DNA of 64,000 nt from SZUA-36 sp963727635 (GTDB lineage Bacteria; Pseudomonadota; Gammaproteobacteria; Xanthomonadales; SZUA-36). Where the stretch lies: contig CAVSHP010000007.1 in NCBI GenBank assembly GCA_963727635.1, positions 62,001 through 126,000 of the forward strand, in the 5' to 3' direction. The position numbers and the translations under genes are program-made. Each line of letters starts with the position of its first letter. Within the stretch, counting starts at the first letter, position 1. The notes under the pieces are model-generated. The model did not search any database. It worked only from the letters and a program-made list of their open reading frames with translations, and had not been told where the DNA came from. Positions 28,619 to 36,966 of the stretch are shown here, piece after piece.

Positions 28619-29881
28619 ATGATCAAGAAGAATTTGCTTTACGCACAATCCGGCGGTGTAACACCGGTCATTAATGCAACCGCCTGTGGCCTGATCGAAG
28701 AAGCCCGCCGGAACAAGGATCGCCTGGGTAAGGTTTACGCCGGCAAAGATGGCATCCTGGGCATTCTTCAGGAACAACTGATCGATACCAGCAAAGAGAG
28801 CAAAGCGGATATTGCCGCCCTGCGGCACACACCCGGTGGCGGCTTTGGTTCGTGCCGTTTCAAGCTGAAAGGGATCGAAGAGAGCCGTGCGCAATACGAG
28901 CGGCTGATCGAGGTATTCAAGGCGCATAACATCGGCTATTTTTTTTACAACGGTGGCGGCGACTCCGCGGATACGGCCTACAAGGTGTCACAGATTGGTG
29001 ACAAGCTCGGCTTTCCGGTGCAGTGCATCGGTGTACCCAAGACCATCGATAATGACCTTCCGATTACCGATAGTTGTCCGGGTTTTGGTTCGGTCGCGAA
29101 ATACGTTGCCGTGTCGGTCATGGAAGCAAGTCTCGATGTCGAGTCGATGTCCTCCACCTCAACCAAGGTATTCGTGCTCGAGGTGATGGGGCGCCATGCC
29201 GGCTGGATTGCCGCTGCAGGCGGACTGGCGCAGCAAAAAAAGGGTGATCCACCACACGTGATCCTGTTTCCGGAGCTACCGCTGGACGAGGAGGCCATGT
29301 TGAAGAAAGTCGACAGCGCCGTCAAAACTCACGGGTACTGCAGCGTCGTTGTGTCCGAGGGCGTTCGGGATAAAGAGGGCCGGTTCCTGGCCGACTCGGG
29401 TCGTCGTGATGCATTTGGACATGCCCAACTGGGTGGCGTGGCGCCGGTTGTAGCCGGGATGATCACGAGCGCACTGGGTTACAAGCACCACTGGGCCGTT
29501 TCGGACTACCTGCAACGTTCCGCCCGCCATATCGCATCGAAAAATGACGTGGAACAGGCCTATGCCATGGGCAAGGCGGCCGTTGAACTGGCATTGCAGG
29601 GTAAAACCGGGGTCATGCCGGTCGTGATCAGGACCTCGGATAAACCCTATCGCTGGAAGGTCGGCGAAGCGGATCTGGCCAAGGTGGCGAATCGCGAAAA
29701 GATGATGCCAAGGAGTTTTATAAGCAAGGATGGCTTTGGCATTACCGCGGCTGCCCGGCGCTACCTTGAACCCCTTATACATGGTGAGGATTACCCGCCA
29801 TATGGTCGTGACGGTCTGCCAAAGTACGTACGCTTGAAAAATATCCTGGTGCCAGGGAAGCTGGCGCCATTCAAGGTTTAG
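28619..29881 (+). CDS. pfp: Pyrophosphate-dependent 6-phosphofructokinase
   Basis: A 420-aa protein that reversibly phosphorylates fructose 6-phosphate using PPi rather than ATP. The PPi hallmark PKTIDNDL is present (lysine where ATP enzymes have glycine), and the phosphate loop reads NGGGDSADTAYK. MGRHAGWIAAAGGLA and the C-terminal SDKPYRW-containing segment also fit. PPi-PFKs let glycolysis run without spending ATP and can work in gluconeogenesis too. With the membrane PPases downstream and Ppa at 52 kb this makes PPi a central carrier. The ATG at 28619 is the only good start. Confidence 0.93.
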   Translation: MIKKNLLYAQSGGVTPVINATACGLIEEARRNKDRLGKVYAGKDGILGILQEQLIDTSKESKADIAALRHTPGGGFGSCRFKLKGIEESRAQYERLIEVFKAHNIGYFFYNGGGDSADTAYKVSQIGDKLGFPVQCIGVPKTIDNDLPITDSCPGFGSVAKYVAVSVMEASLDVESMSSTSTKVFVLEVMGRHAGWIAAAGGLAQQKKGDPPHVILFPELPLDEEAMLKKVDSAVKTHGYCSVVVSEGVRDKEGRFLADSGRRDAFGHAQLGGVAPVVAGMITSALGYKHHWAVSDYLQRSARHIASKNDVEQAYAMGKAAVELALQGKTGVMPVVIRTSDKPYRWKVGEADLAKVANREKMMPRSFISKDGFGITAAARRYLEPLIHGEDYPPYGRDGLPKYVRLKNILVPGKLAPFKV

Positions 29882-29920
29882 AAAAACGGCGGACAACCAG
29901 GCGGAGATGAGGGGGAAGTT

Positions 29921-31558
29921 ATGCGATATTTAACCCTGGTTGGCTGTCTGTTGCTATTTGCCGCCTCTTCGGCACGGGCTTTGGACGAACCGGACCTGCA
30001 ACTGCAGAACCGCCTGCGGGCGCATGTGGATTTTCTGGCCGATGACCTGATGCGCGGCAGGCAACCGGGCTCTGACGGCTACAACATTGCGGCCAATTAT
30101 GTCGCCAGCCAGTTCCGGCAAATGGGTTTGTTGCCGGCCGGCGCCAATGGCGGATATTTGCAACAGGTACCGCTGCGCCGGGCTTTTCTGGAACCGGGAT
30201 CTGCCAGGCTGGTATTCCGGCTTGGCGACAAAACCGTTCCGTTGAGTTTTCCCGACCAGTTTTATCTCGGACCTGATCTTGGCAACGCCTCATCAGATCT
30301 CGAAGCAGGTCTCGTTTTTGCCGGATACGGCATCGAAGCAGCTGAGCTTGAATACAATGATTACGCGAATATTGATGCCAACGGAAAGGTTGTCGTGATC
30401 TTCGCAGGTCAACCTTATGACTTTCCCAGCGAGGAGGGCGCGCACTTTGCCTCCCACGCCGAAAAAACCCGGGCCGCGGTCCGCCATGGCGCCATCGGGA
30501 TTCTGATGATCCACACGCCGAGGGCGGCACAGCGTTATGCCTGGGAGCGGATTAGCAGCAGGGTTGGCACACCCTCGATGGGTTGGATCAATGACCAGGG
30601 CCAGATTCACGGTGTGTTTGAACAAATCAAGCTGGAAGCGATGATAAATTACAGCGCGGCAGGGCCTTTACTTGAGAATGCCCCCGTCGATCTGCAAACA
30701 CTGCTTGATCGGGATGACAAGGGTGAAGTACTGACCCCGTTTGAACTTGAAGGCAGTATAAGTGCAAGCCAGCGCAGCAGCTACGAAGTCATCTCCAGTC
30801 CCAATGTCATTGGCGTGCTGCCGGGTTCGGATCCGCTGCTTGCGGATGAATACGTCGTTTTCAGCGCCCACCTCGATCATATCGGGGAACTGTCTTCAGC
30901 CAACGGCCAACAGGGACAGGAGGACCTGATCAATAACGGTGCGATGGACAACGCTTCAGGTGTTGCGGTGATGCTTGAAAGTGCGCGGTTGTTTGCGCAG
31001 GGGCAACCGCCGAGGCGATCCATCATGTTCGTGGCGGTCACCGCGGAGGAAAAGGGCCTGGTTGGCTCTGAATATTTTGCCATGAACCCCACCGTTCCCG
31101 TCGCTTCAATCGTCAGCGACGTCAATCTTGATATGCCGCTCCTGCTTTATGATTTTGCCGATGTGATCGCCTTTGGCGCCGAACACTCCAGTCTGGGTGA
31201 CATTGTGCGGCGGGCCGCTCAGAGTTATGCCGTTGAACTTACACCTGACCCGTTCCCGGAACAGAACATATTTGTGCGCAGCGATCACTATCGTTTTGTC
31301 CAGCAGGGCATTCCATCGGTGTTCCTGGTCACAGGTATGAAATCGGTGGACGACAGCGTTGATGCACAAACAATTTTTGCAGACTTTCTCAAGCAACACT
31401 ACCACAAGCCCAGCGATGATCTGAACCTGCCGATCAACTACGCGGCAGCGGCAAAATTCACCCGGATCAATGTAAAAATAGGCGAGCTGATCGCCAATAA
31501 TCCTGAACGCCCGGGCTGGCGGGAAGGTGATTTTTTTGGCAGAACATTCGCAAAATAG
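29921..31558 (+). CDS. M28-family zinc aminopeptidase, exported
   Basis: A 545-aa protein with a signal peptide (MRYLTLVGCLLLFAASSARA) and an N-terminal PA-like insert. The M28 metal sites are in order: SAHLDHIG, GAMDNASGVAVMLESA, VAVTAEEKGLVGSEYF, SDVNLDMPLL and SDHYRFVQQGIPSVFLV. These supply the two zinc ions and the catalytic glutamate (EE). It probably trims N-terminal residues from peptides in the periplasm or on the cell surface. It is on the same strand as pfp and hppA but separated by 40 nt and 250 nt, so cotranscription with pfp is possible. Confidence 0.9.
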   Translation: MRYLTLVGCLLLFAASSARALDEPDLQLQNRLRAHVDFLADDLMRGRQPGSDGYNIAANYVASQFRQMGLLPAGANGGYLQQVPLRRAFLEPGSARLVFRLGDKTVPLSFPDQFYLGPDLGNASSDLEAGLVFAGYGIEAAELEYNDYANIDANGKVVVIFAGQPYDFPSEEGAHFASHAEKTRAAVRHGAIGILMIHTPRAAQRYAWERISSRVGTPSMGWINDQGQIHGVFEQIKLEAMINYSAAGPLLENAPVDLQTLLDRDDKGEVLTPFELEGSISASQRSSYEVISSPNVIGVLPGSDPLLADEYVVFSAHLDHIGELSSANGQQGQEDLINNGAMDNASGVAVMLESARLFAQGQPPRRSIMFVAVTAEEKGLVGSEYFAMNPTVPVASIVSDVNLDMPLLLYDFADVIAFGAEHSSLGDIVRRAAQSYAVELTPDPFPEQNIFVRSDHYRFVQQGIPSVFLVTGMKSVDDSVDAQTIFADFLKQHYHKPSDDLNLPINYAAAAKFTRINVKIGELIANNPERPGWREGDFFGRTFAK

Positions 31559-31808
31559 ACCCCGCGCACTGTGTGTTTTACGAGCGGGCTCGCGTCAACC
31601 CCGGAACACCGCATAGAGCCGCAATCTCCTGCCGGATAAATGCCGGGGGACGGACGCGGGGCGGGTACTTTTTTTGATTCGTAAAAAAGTGCCGAAGCCG
31701 TTGAAAAATAATCGCGTGTGACGGTATTTACGAGGCAAAATTTGGGCCTCTTATGTTATAGTGCGCGCCATTAAAAATAATCAGTTCATGCTTGGGAGAG
31801 AAATTTTG

Positions 31809-33938
31809 ATGTCGGGAATAACAATTACGGTCAGCACCGTACTTTCATTGCTGGGTTTGGTCATTGCTTTTTTCTACATGAAAAAGGTCATCAGCGTACC
31901 GCTGGATATGGGCCTGGATGAGAAAGACAGCATACGTCTGAAGTTCATTCATGGTGCAATTGCACAAGGTGCAATGGCATTTCTTAAGCAGGAATATAAA
32001 TTCCTGACCATCTTCATGGTTTCGTTTGCCGCGATTATTGCGGTTCTAATTGATGATGCGCATACGGCGGATTACCGTGAGGGCATCTACACCGCCGGCG
32101 CTTTCCTGTTTGGCGGGTTTATATCAATTATGTCGGGCTACATAGGTATGAAGGTCGCCACGCAGGGTAATGCGCGCACGACCGTATCGGCCAAGAAAGA
32201 CATTTCACATGCATTTGATGTCGCCATCAACTCGGGTGCCGTGATGGGCTTTGCCCTCGTCAGCCTGGCAGTGCTTGGCCTGGTCATTATTTATGTTGTG
32301 ATGAGTTACCTGATGGCCGGTCTTGGGCCGGAAAGAAACCATGTTCTGATGGAAGTGATCGCCGGCTTTGGTCTGGGCGGTTCGACCATCGCGCTGTTTG
32401 CCCGTGTGGGCGGTGGTATTTTTACCAAGGCAGCCGACGTGGGTGCTGACCTGGTGGGTAAAGTCGAAAAGGGTATTCCGGAAGATGATCCGAGAAACCC
32501 CGCTGTAATCGCCGATAACGTCGGTGATAACGTCGGTGATGTAGCCGGTATGGGCGCTGACCTGTTTGGCTCATGTGCAGAGAGCACCTGTGCTGCGATG
32601 GTCATTTCTGCCGTCGCATTTGCCGCTGACCCCAATGCCCTGTTGTATCCCATTCTGATCAGTGCTGTGGGTATTCCCATCAGTTTTATTACCAAGCTGA
32701 TGGTTGGTGTTAAGACCGAGCACGATGTTGCACCGGCGCTGATGAAGTTGTTGATCATCTCCAGCGTTCTCATGGCGATCGTGATGTATTTCGTTACCAT
32801 GGCGCTGATTCCGGGTTCGTTTGAGCTGGGCGGCAAAATGTACTCCAGCATGGGTGTTTACTGGTGCTTCCTGTCCGGTCTTGTCGCCGGCCTGTCGGTT
32901 GGTTTGTTGACGGGTTATTACACCTCGGAAAAATATGCTCCGGTGCGGGAAGTTGCCAAGTCCTGTGAAACCGGTGTTGCGACCAACATCATCTATGGTC
33001 TGGCGCTGGGCTACAAGAGCACGGTTCTGCCCTATCTGTGTATCGCCGCCAGCATTTTTGTTTCATGGAACCTGGCTGGCATGTACGGTGTGGCCATCGC
33101 TTCACTGGGCATGCTCGGCACCCTGGTGGTTGCATTGACGATTGATGCCTATGGCCCCGTTGCCGATAACGCCGGTGGTATTGCCGAGATGGTCGGCCTC
33201 GACAAGGAAGTCCGCCGTCGTACCGACATCCTGGATTCCGCCGGCAACACCACGGCTGCGATTGGTAAGGGCTTTGCGATTGGCGCGGCCATCCTGACCT
33301 CGCTGGCGTTGTTTGCTGCGTTTATCACGGCCGCCGAGAAACTGCAGGGTTCGCCCATCAATATGAGTCTGCTTGAACCAATGGTCTACACCAGTGTGTT
33401 CATCGGTGCGGTGCTGCCATTCCTGTTTACCGCCATGACCATGAAGTCGGTTGGTAAAGCTGCGTTTGCCATGATCGAAGAGGTGCGTCATCAGTTCAAG
33501 ACGATTCCGGGGATCATGGAAGGCACCGGCAAACCTGACTACGCACAGTGTGTTGCGATCTCGACCAAGGCGGCATTGCGTGAAATGATCGCCCCCGGTG
33601 TGCTGATCATGGGCACGCCACTGGTCGCCGGTTTCCTGTTTGGCGTTGAAGCTGTCGCCGGTATCCTGGTTGGATCACTGGTTGCAGGCGGTGTACTCGC
33701 CATTGCTTCGTCCAATAGCGGTGGTGCCTGGGATAATGCCAAGAAATACATCGAGGCGGGTAATCTGGGCGGCAAGGGTTCGGAAGTGCACAAAGCGGCA
33801 GTGGTTGGCGACACGGTGGGTGATCCGTTGAAAGACACCTCGGGTCCGTCGCTGAACATCCTGATCAAGCTGTCAGCCATCCTGAGCCTGGTGTTCGCAC
33901 CGTTTTTTGTTCAGTACGGTGGCATTTTGCTGGGTTAG
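31809..33938 (+). CDS. hppA: Membrane-bound pyrophosphatase (ion-pumping), K+-dependent type
   Basis: A 709-aa, roughly 16-helix protein that couples PPi hydrolysis to ion pumping. Core blocks: GGGIFTKAADVGADLVGKVE, the active-site PEDDPRNPAVIADNVGDNVG, and DNAGGIAEMV. In GNTTAAIGKG the alanine is the known hallmark of K+-requiring enzymes. The pump glutamate lies at GSCAES, in the same place as in the plant H+-PPase, which suggests H+ pumping. Na+ is not excluded. The start is the ATG at 31809, with GGGAGAG upstream. A terminator separates it from the second gene. Confidence 0.94.
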   Translation: MSGITITVSTVLSLLGLVIAFFYMKKVISVPLDMGLDEKDSIRLKFIHGAIAQGAMAFLKQEYKFLTIFMVSFAAIIAVLIDDAHTADYREGIYTAGAFLFGGFISIMSGYIGMKVATQGNARTTVSAKKDISHAFDVAINSGAVMGFALVSLAVLGLVIIYVVMSYLMAGLGPERNHVLMEVIAGFGLGGSTIALFARVGGGIFTKAADVGADLVGKVEKGIPEDDPRNPAVIADNVGDNVGDVAGMGADLFGSCAESTCAAMVISAVAFAADPNALLYPILISAVGIPISFITKLMVGVKTEHDVAPALMKLLIISSVLMAIVMYFVTMALIPGSFELGGKMYSSMGVYWCFLSGLVAGLSVGLLTGYYTSEKYAPVREVAKSCETGVATNIIYGLALGYKSTVLPYLCIAASIFVSWNLAGMYGVAIASLGMLGTLVVALTIDAYGPVADNAGGIAEMVGLDKEVRRRTDILDSAGNTTAAIGKGFAIGAAILTSLALFAAFITAAEKLQGSPINMSLLEPMVYTSVFIGAVLPFLFTAMTMKSVGKAAFAMIEEVRHQFKTIPGIMEGTGKPDYAQCVAISTKAALREMIAPGVLIMGTPLVAGFLFGVEAVAGILVGSLVAGGVLAIASSNSGGAWDNAKKYIEAGNLGGKGSEVHKAAVVGDTVGDPLKDTSGPSLNILIKLSAILSLVFAPFFVQYGGILLG

Positions 33939-33956
33939 TCATCGCCTGGAAGTCAC

Positions 33957-33986
33957 AAAAAAGGGGTCTTTTGACCCCTTTTTTTT
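33957..33986 (+). terminator. Terminator between the two pyrophosphatase genes
   Basis: An AAAAAGGGGTC-TTT-TGACCCCTTTTTTTT hairpin begins 19 nt after the first gene, so the two pumps are probably separately expressed. Confidence 0.88.
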
Positions 33987-34115
33987 GTCCAGGCAAAAGG
34001 AGCCGGCGGGTGTCTTAATAATTGGCGTCGGAGTAAAATAATTAACCGATAGTTGTTACCCTGACCCCAAAAGTGGGAAAACTGATTGTGAGCAGGTTTC
34101 TTGAGGGAGATTTAA

Positions 34116-36131
34116 ATGAATAGCGGAGCAGCACTGTGGCTGGCGGTGGGGGCTTCCCTGCTGGCTGTTTTATACGGGGTGTTCATGGCGCGGTGGATTG
34201 TCAAACAGTCCCCGGGCAATGAAAAAATGCAGAGTATATCTGCCGCGATTACCGAAGGCGCCAATGCCTATATGAACCGCCAGTACTCGACCATCGCGGT
34301 CGTGGGTGTCGTGCTGTTTGCGCTTGTCGGGTATTTTATCGGCTGGCCTACGGCCATCGGTTTTGCGATTGGTGCGTTATTTTCCGGAGCGGCAGGATAC
34401 ATCGGCATGTATGTATCGGTGCGCGCGAATGTGCGTACGGCGGAAGCCGCCCGGGCAGGCATACCGCCCGCGCTTAATATCGCGTTTCGCGGTGGCGCCA
34501 TCACCGGTCTCCTGGTCGTTGGTCTCGGACTGTTGGGAACAGCGGGCTATTATGCCATCCTGCTTCACCAGGGTTTTGCCGGTGACGAGGCGATCCACGC
34601 GCTGGTGGGCCTGGCCTTTGGCGGTTCGCTGATTTCCATCTTTGCCCGACTCGGCGGCGGTATCTTTACCAAGGGCGCGGATGTGGGCGCCGACCTGGTT
34701 GGCAAGGTCGAAGCCGGTATTCCGGAAGACGATCCACGCAACCCGGGTGTGATTGCCGATAACGTCGGTGACAATGTGGGCGATTGCGCCGGTATGGCTG
34801 CCGACCTGTTTGAAACCTACGCGGTTACGCTGGTTGCGACGATGCTGCTCGGCAGCCTGGTGGCTGAAACGATGGGACCAAATGCCGTGATGTACCCGAT
34901 GGTGCTCGGCGGCCTGTCGATTATTGCCTCGGTCATCGGTACGTTTTTTGTCAGGAAAAGCGAGTCCGGATCCATCATGGGTGCCCTGTACAAGGGTGTC
35001 CTGGTATCCGGAATCCTGGCCGCTGCCGCTTTCTACTATCCTTCGGTGGCCATGATGGGTGACAACGGTCTGAATCTTTATTTTTCAGCCCTGATCGGCC
35101 TGGCGCTTACCGCGGCAATGGTATTTATCACCGAATATTACACCGGTACCGAATATAGCCCGGTCAGGAAAATCGCTGCGGCGTCAACCACCGGTGATGC
35201 AACCAATATCATCGCCGGACTCGGTATCTCCATGAAGGCAACCGCCCTGCCGGTACTTGCCGTATGTGCCTCCATCTGGGGCGCCCACCACTTCGCCGAT
35301 CTGTACGGTATTGCCATCGCCGCCACCGCCATGTTGTCGATGACCGGTATGATCGTTGCGCTTGATGCCTTCGGTCCGATTACCGATAACGCCGGTGGTA
35401 TCGCGGAAATGGCGAATCTGCCGGAAGACGTGCGCAAGACCACCGACGCACTCGACGCGGTCGGTAACACCACCAAGGCCGTAACCAAGGGTTACGCGAT
35501 CGGCTCCGCCGGTCTGGCCGCCCTGGTGCTGTTCGCCGATTATACCAACAGCCTGACGAAAGCCGGTCACGTTGGTATCTCCTTTGACCTGTCAAACCAC
35601 TACGTCATCATCGGCCTGTTCATCGGCGGCATGGTGCCCTACCTGTTCGGCTCCATGGCAATGGAAGCGGTTGGCCGCGCCGCAGGTGCGGTGGTTGAAG
35701 AGGTCCGTCGCCAGTTCCGCGAGATTGAAGGCATCATGGAAGGCACCGGCAAACCGGATTATTCACGCGCTGTCGATCTGCTGACAAAAGCTGCTATCAA
35801 GGAAATGATCGTACCTTCACTGTTGCCTCTGCTGGTGCCGATCGTTGTCGGCATGCTGCTCGGTCCACAGGCCCTGGGCGGTCTGTTGGTAGGCACCATC
35901 GTCACCGGGTTGTTCGTGGCGATTTCCATGACCACCGGCGGTGGCGCATGGGATAACGCCAAGAAATACATCGAGGACGGTAACTTTGGCGGCAAGGGAA
36001 CCGCAGCGCACGCGGCAGCCGTGACCGGTGACACCGTAGGTGACCCGTACAAGGACACCGCAGGTCCTGCGATCAACCCGCTGATCAAGATCATCAACAT
36101 CGTTGCGCTGTTGATCGTTCCCTTGTTGTAA
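34116..36131 (+). CDS. hppA: Membrane-bound pyrophosphatase, K+-independent H+-pumping type
   Basis: A 671-aa paralogue of the preceding gene with the same catalytic core (PEDDPRNPGVIADNVGDNVG, GDPYKDTAGPAINPL). It differs at GNTTKAVTKGYA, where lysine replaces the alanine of K+-requiring enzymes. Lysine here is the recognised marker of K+-independent H+-PPases. The pump glutamate is at ADLFETYA. The ATG at 34116 follows GAGGGAG. The two enzymes are only distant relatives within the family, so they are not a recent duplication. A terminator follows at 36173-36204. Confidence 0.94.
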   Translation: MNSGAALWLAVGASLLAVLYGVFMARWIVKQSPGNEKMQSISAAITEGANAYMNRQYSTIAVVGVVLFALVGYFIGWPTAIGFAIGALFSGAAGYIGMYVSVRANVRTAEAARAGIPPALNIAFRGGAITGLLVVGLGLLGTAGYYAILLHQGFAGDEAIHALVGLAFGGSLISIFARLGGGIFTKGADVGADLVGKVEAGIPEDDPRNPGVIADNVGDNVGDCAGMAADLFETYAVTLVATMLLGSLVAETMGPNAVMYPMVLGGLSIIASVIGTFFVRKSESGSIMGALYKGVLVSGILAAAAFYYPSVAMMGDNGLNLYFSALIGLALTAAMVFITEYYTGTEYSPVRKIAAASTTGDATNIIAGLGISMKATALPVLAVCASIWGAHHFADLYGIAIAATAMLSMTGMIVALDAFGPITDNAGGIAEMANLPEDVRKTTDALDAVGNTTKAVTKGYAIGSAGLAALVLFADYTNSLTKAGHVGISFDLSNHYVIIGLFIGGMVPYLFGSMAMEAVGRAAGAVVEEVRRQFREIEGIMEGTGKPDYSRAVDLLTKAAIKEMIVPSLLPLLVPIVVGMLLGPQALGGLLVGTIVTGLFVAISMTTGGGAWDNAKKYIEDGNFGGKGTAAHAAAVTGDTVGDPYKDTAGPAINPLIKIINIVALLIVPLL

Positions 36132-36172
36132 AAATTCCGGCCGGCAGAAATAGCAGGCCAGGTCAAACGGAC

Positions 36173-36204
36173 AGCCGGTTCCTTTTTTGGAGCCGGCTTT
36201 TTTT
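36173..36204 (+). terminator. Terminator after the second pyrophosphatase gene
   Basis: AGCCGGTTCC and GGAGCCGGCT arms (one mismatch) are followed by seven T residues. Confidence 0.8.
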
Positions 36205-36423
36205 AGGTGGCGGGTCATTCCGGGTCAACCAGGTTGTGTGTGTCACAGACCCCAAGGCGCCTGAAGGGATTTTTCAAGTTGACCCGGAATATCCCGGTTG
36301 CAGACGCTGCAAATCACGCAAATAACCGGAAGAGTGTCTTGCTTTTGCGGCAAAAACAATGTAACATTCTGTTTCTTAAGTGAATTTTTCCCGCATTCAA
36401 ATCACACCCAAAGGAGAGAACCT

Positions 36424-36906
36424 ATTACCATTTCCCAAGGCGATTGCATCCATCATCCTCACCACGGTATCGGCGAGGTTCAATCCATCCGCGAGAGAAG
36501 TTTTTCCGGCGAAAGCGGTACGCGATTTGCAGAAATCTTTTTCAAGCGCGAACGCATCACATTGATGCTTAGTGAAGGCAGTCTCGATAACACCATCCGT
36601 GCTCCTATTGGCCCCTCCCGGGCAAAAAAAATTCTGGATCACATGAAGGACTGGACAGCAAAAGTCAGCGATCAATGGAAATCCCGGGCCAACACACATC
36701 AGGCCATGATGGATAACGGCGACCCGATTGCCTGCGCCGAGGTGTACAAAAGCCTGAGGGTGCTCGAGCAGGGTGGTACCTTGAGCGCGACCGACCGGAA
36801 ACACCTGAAACGCTGCAAGGAATACCTTTCTGAAGAACTGGCCAATGCCCTCGATCAGACCCAGGGCGAGGCACTCGATCAAATGATGCAGGCAACGCTG
36901 GTTTAG
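36424..36906 (+). CDS. CarD-like (CdnL/TRCF-type) transcriptional regulator with a probable ATT start
   Basis: The open frame reads SQGDCIHHPHHGIGEVQSI, then ERITLMLSEGSLDNTIRAP and a helical C-terminus with AEVYKSLRVLEQGGTLSATD. This is the CarD/TRCF RNA-polymerase-interaction domain followed by a helical DNA-binding half. CarD-type proteins stabilise the promoter open complex. No ATG or GTG fits the start. A good AAGGAGA lies 7-8 nt before ATT ACC ATT TCC, so initiation at ATT (as known for infC) or a misread ATG is indicated. Starting further upstream would add unrelated residues. Length is about 160 aa, as usual for the family. Confidence 0.8.
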   Translation: MTISQGDCIHHPHHGIGEVQSIRERSFSGESGTRFAEIFFKRERITLMLSEGSLDNTIRAPIGPSRAKKILDHMKDWTAKVSDQWKSRANTHQAMMDNGDPIACAEVYKSLRVLEQGGTLSATDRKHLKRCKEYLSEELANALDQTQGEALDQMMQATLV

Positions 36907-36966
36907 GCTGGTTACGGGCCGGACAAGAATCGGTAATTTCCGGTATTGAAAGAGAACATGCCTTGC

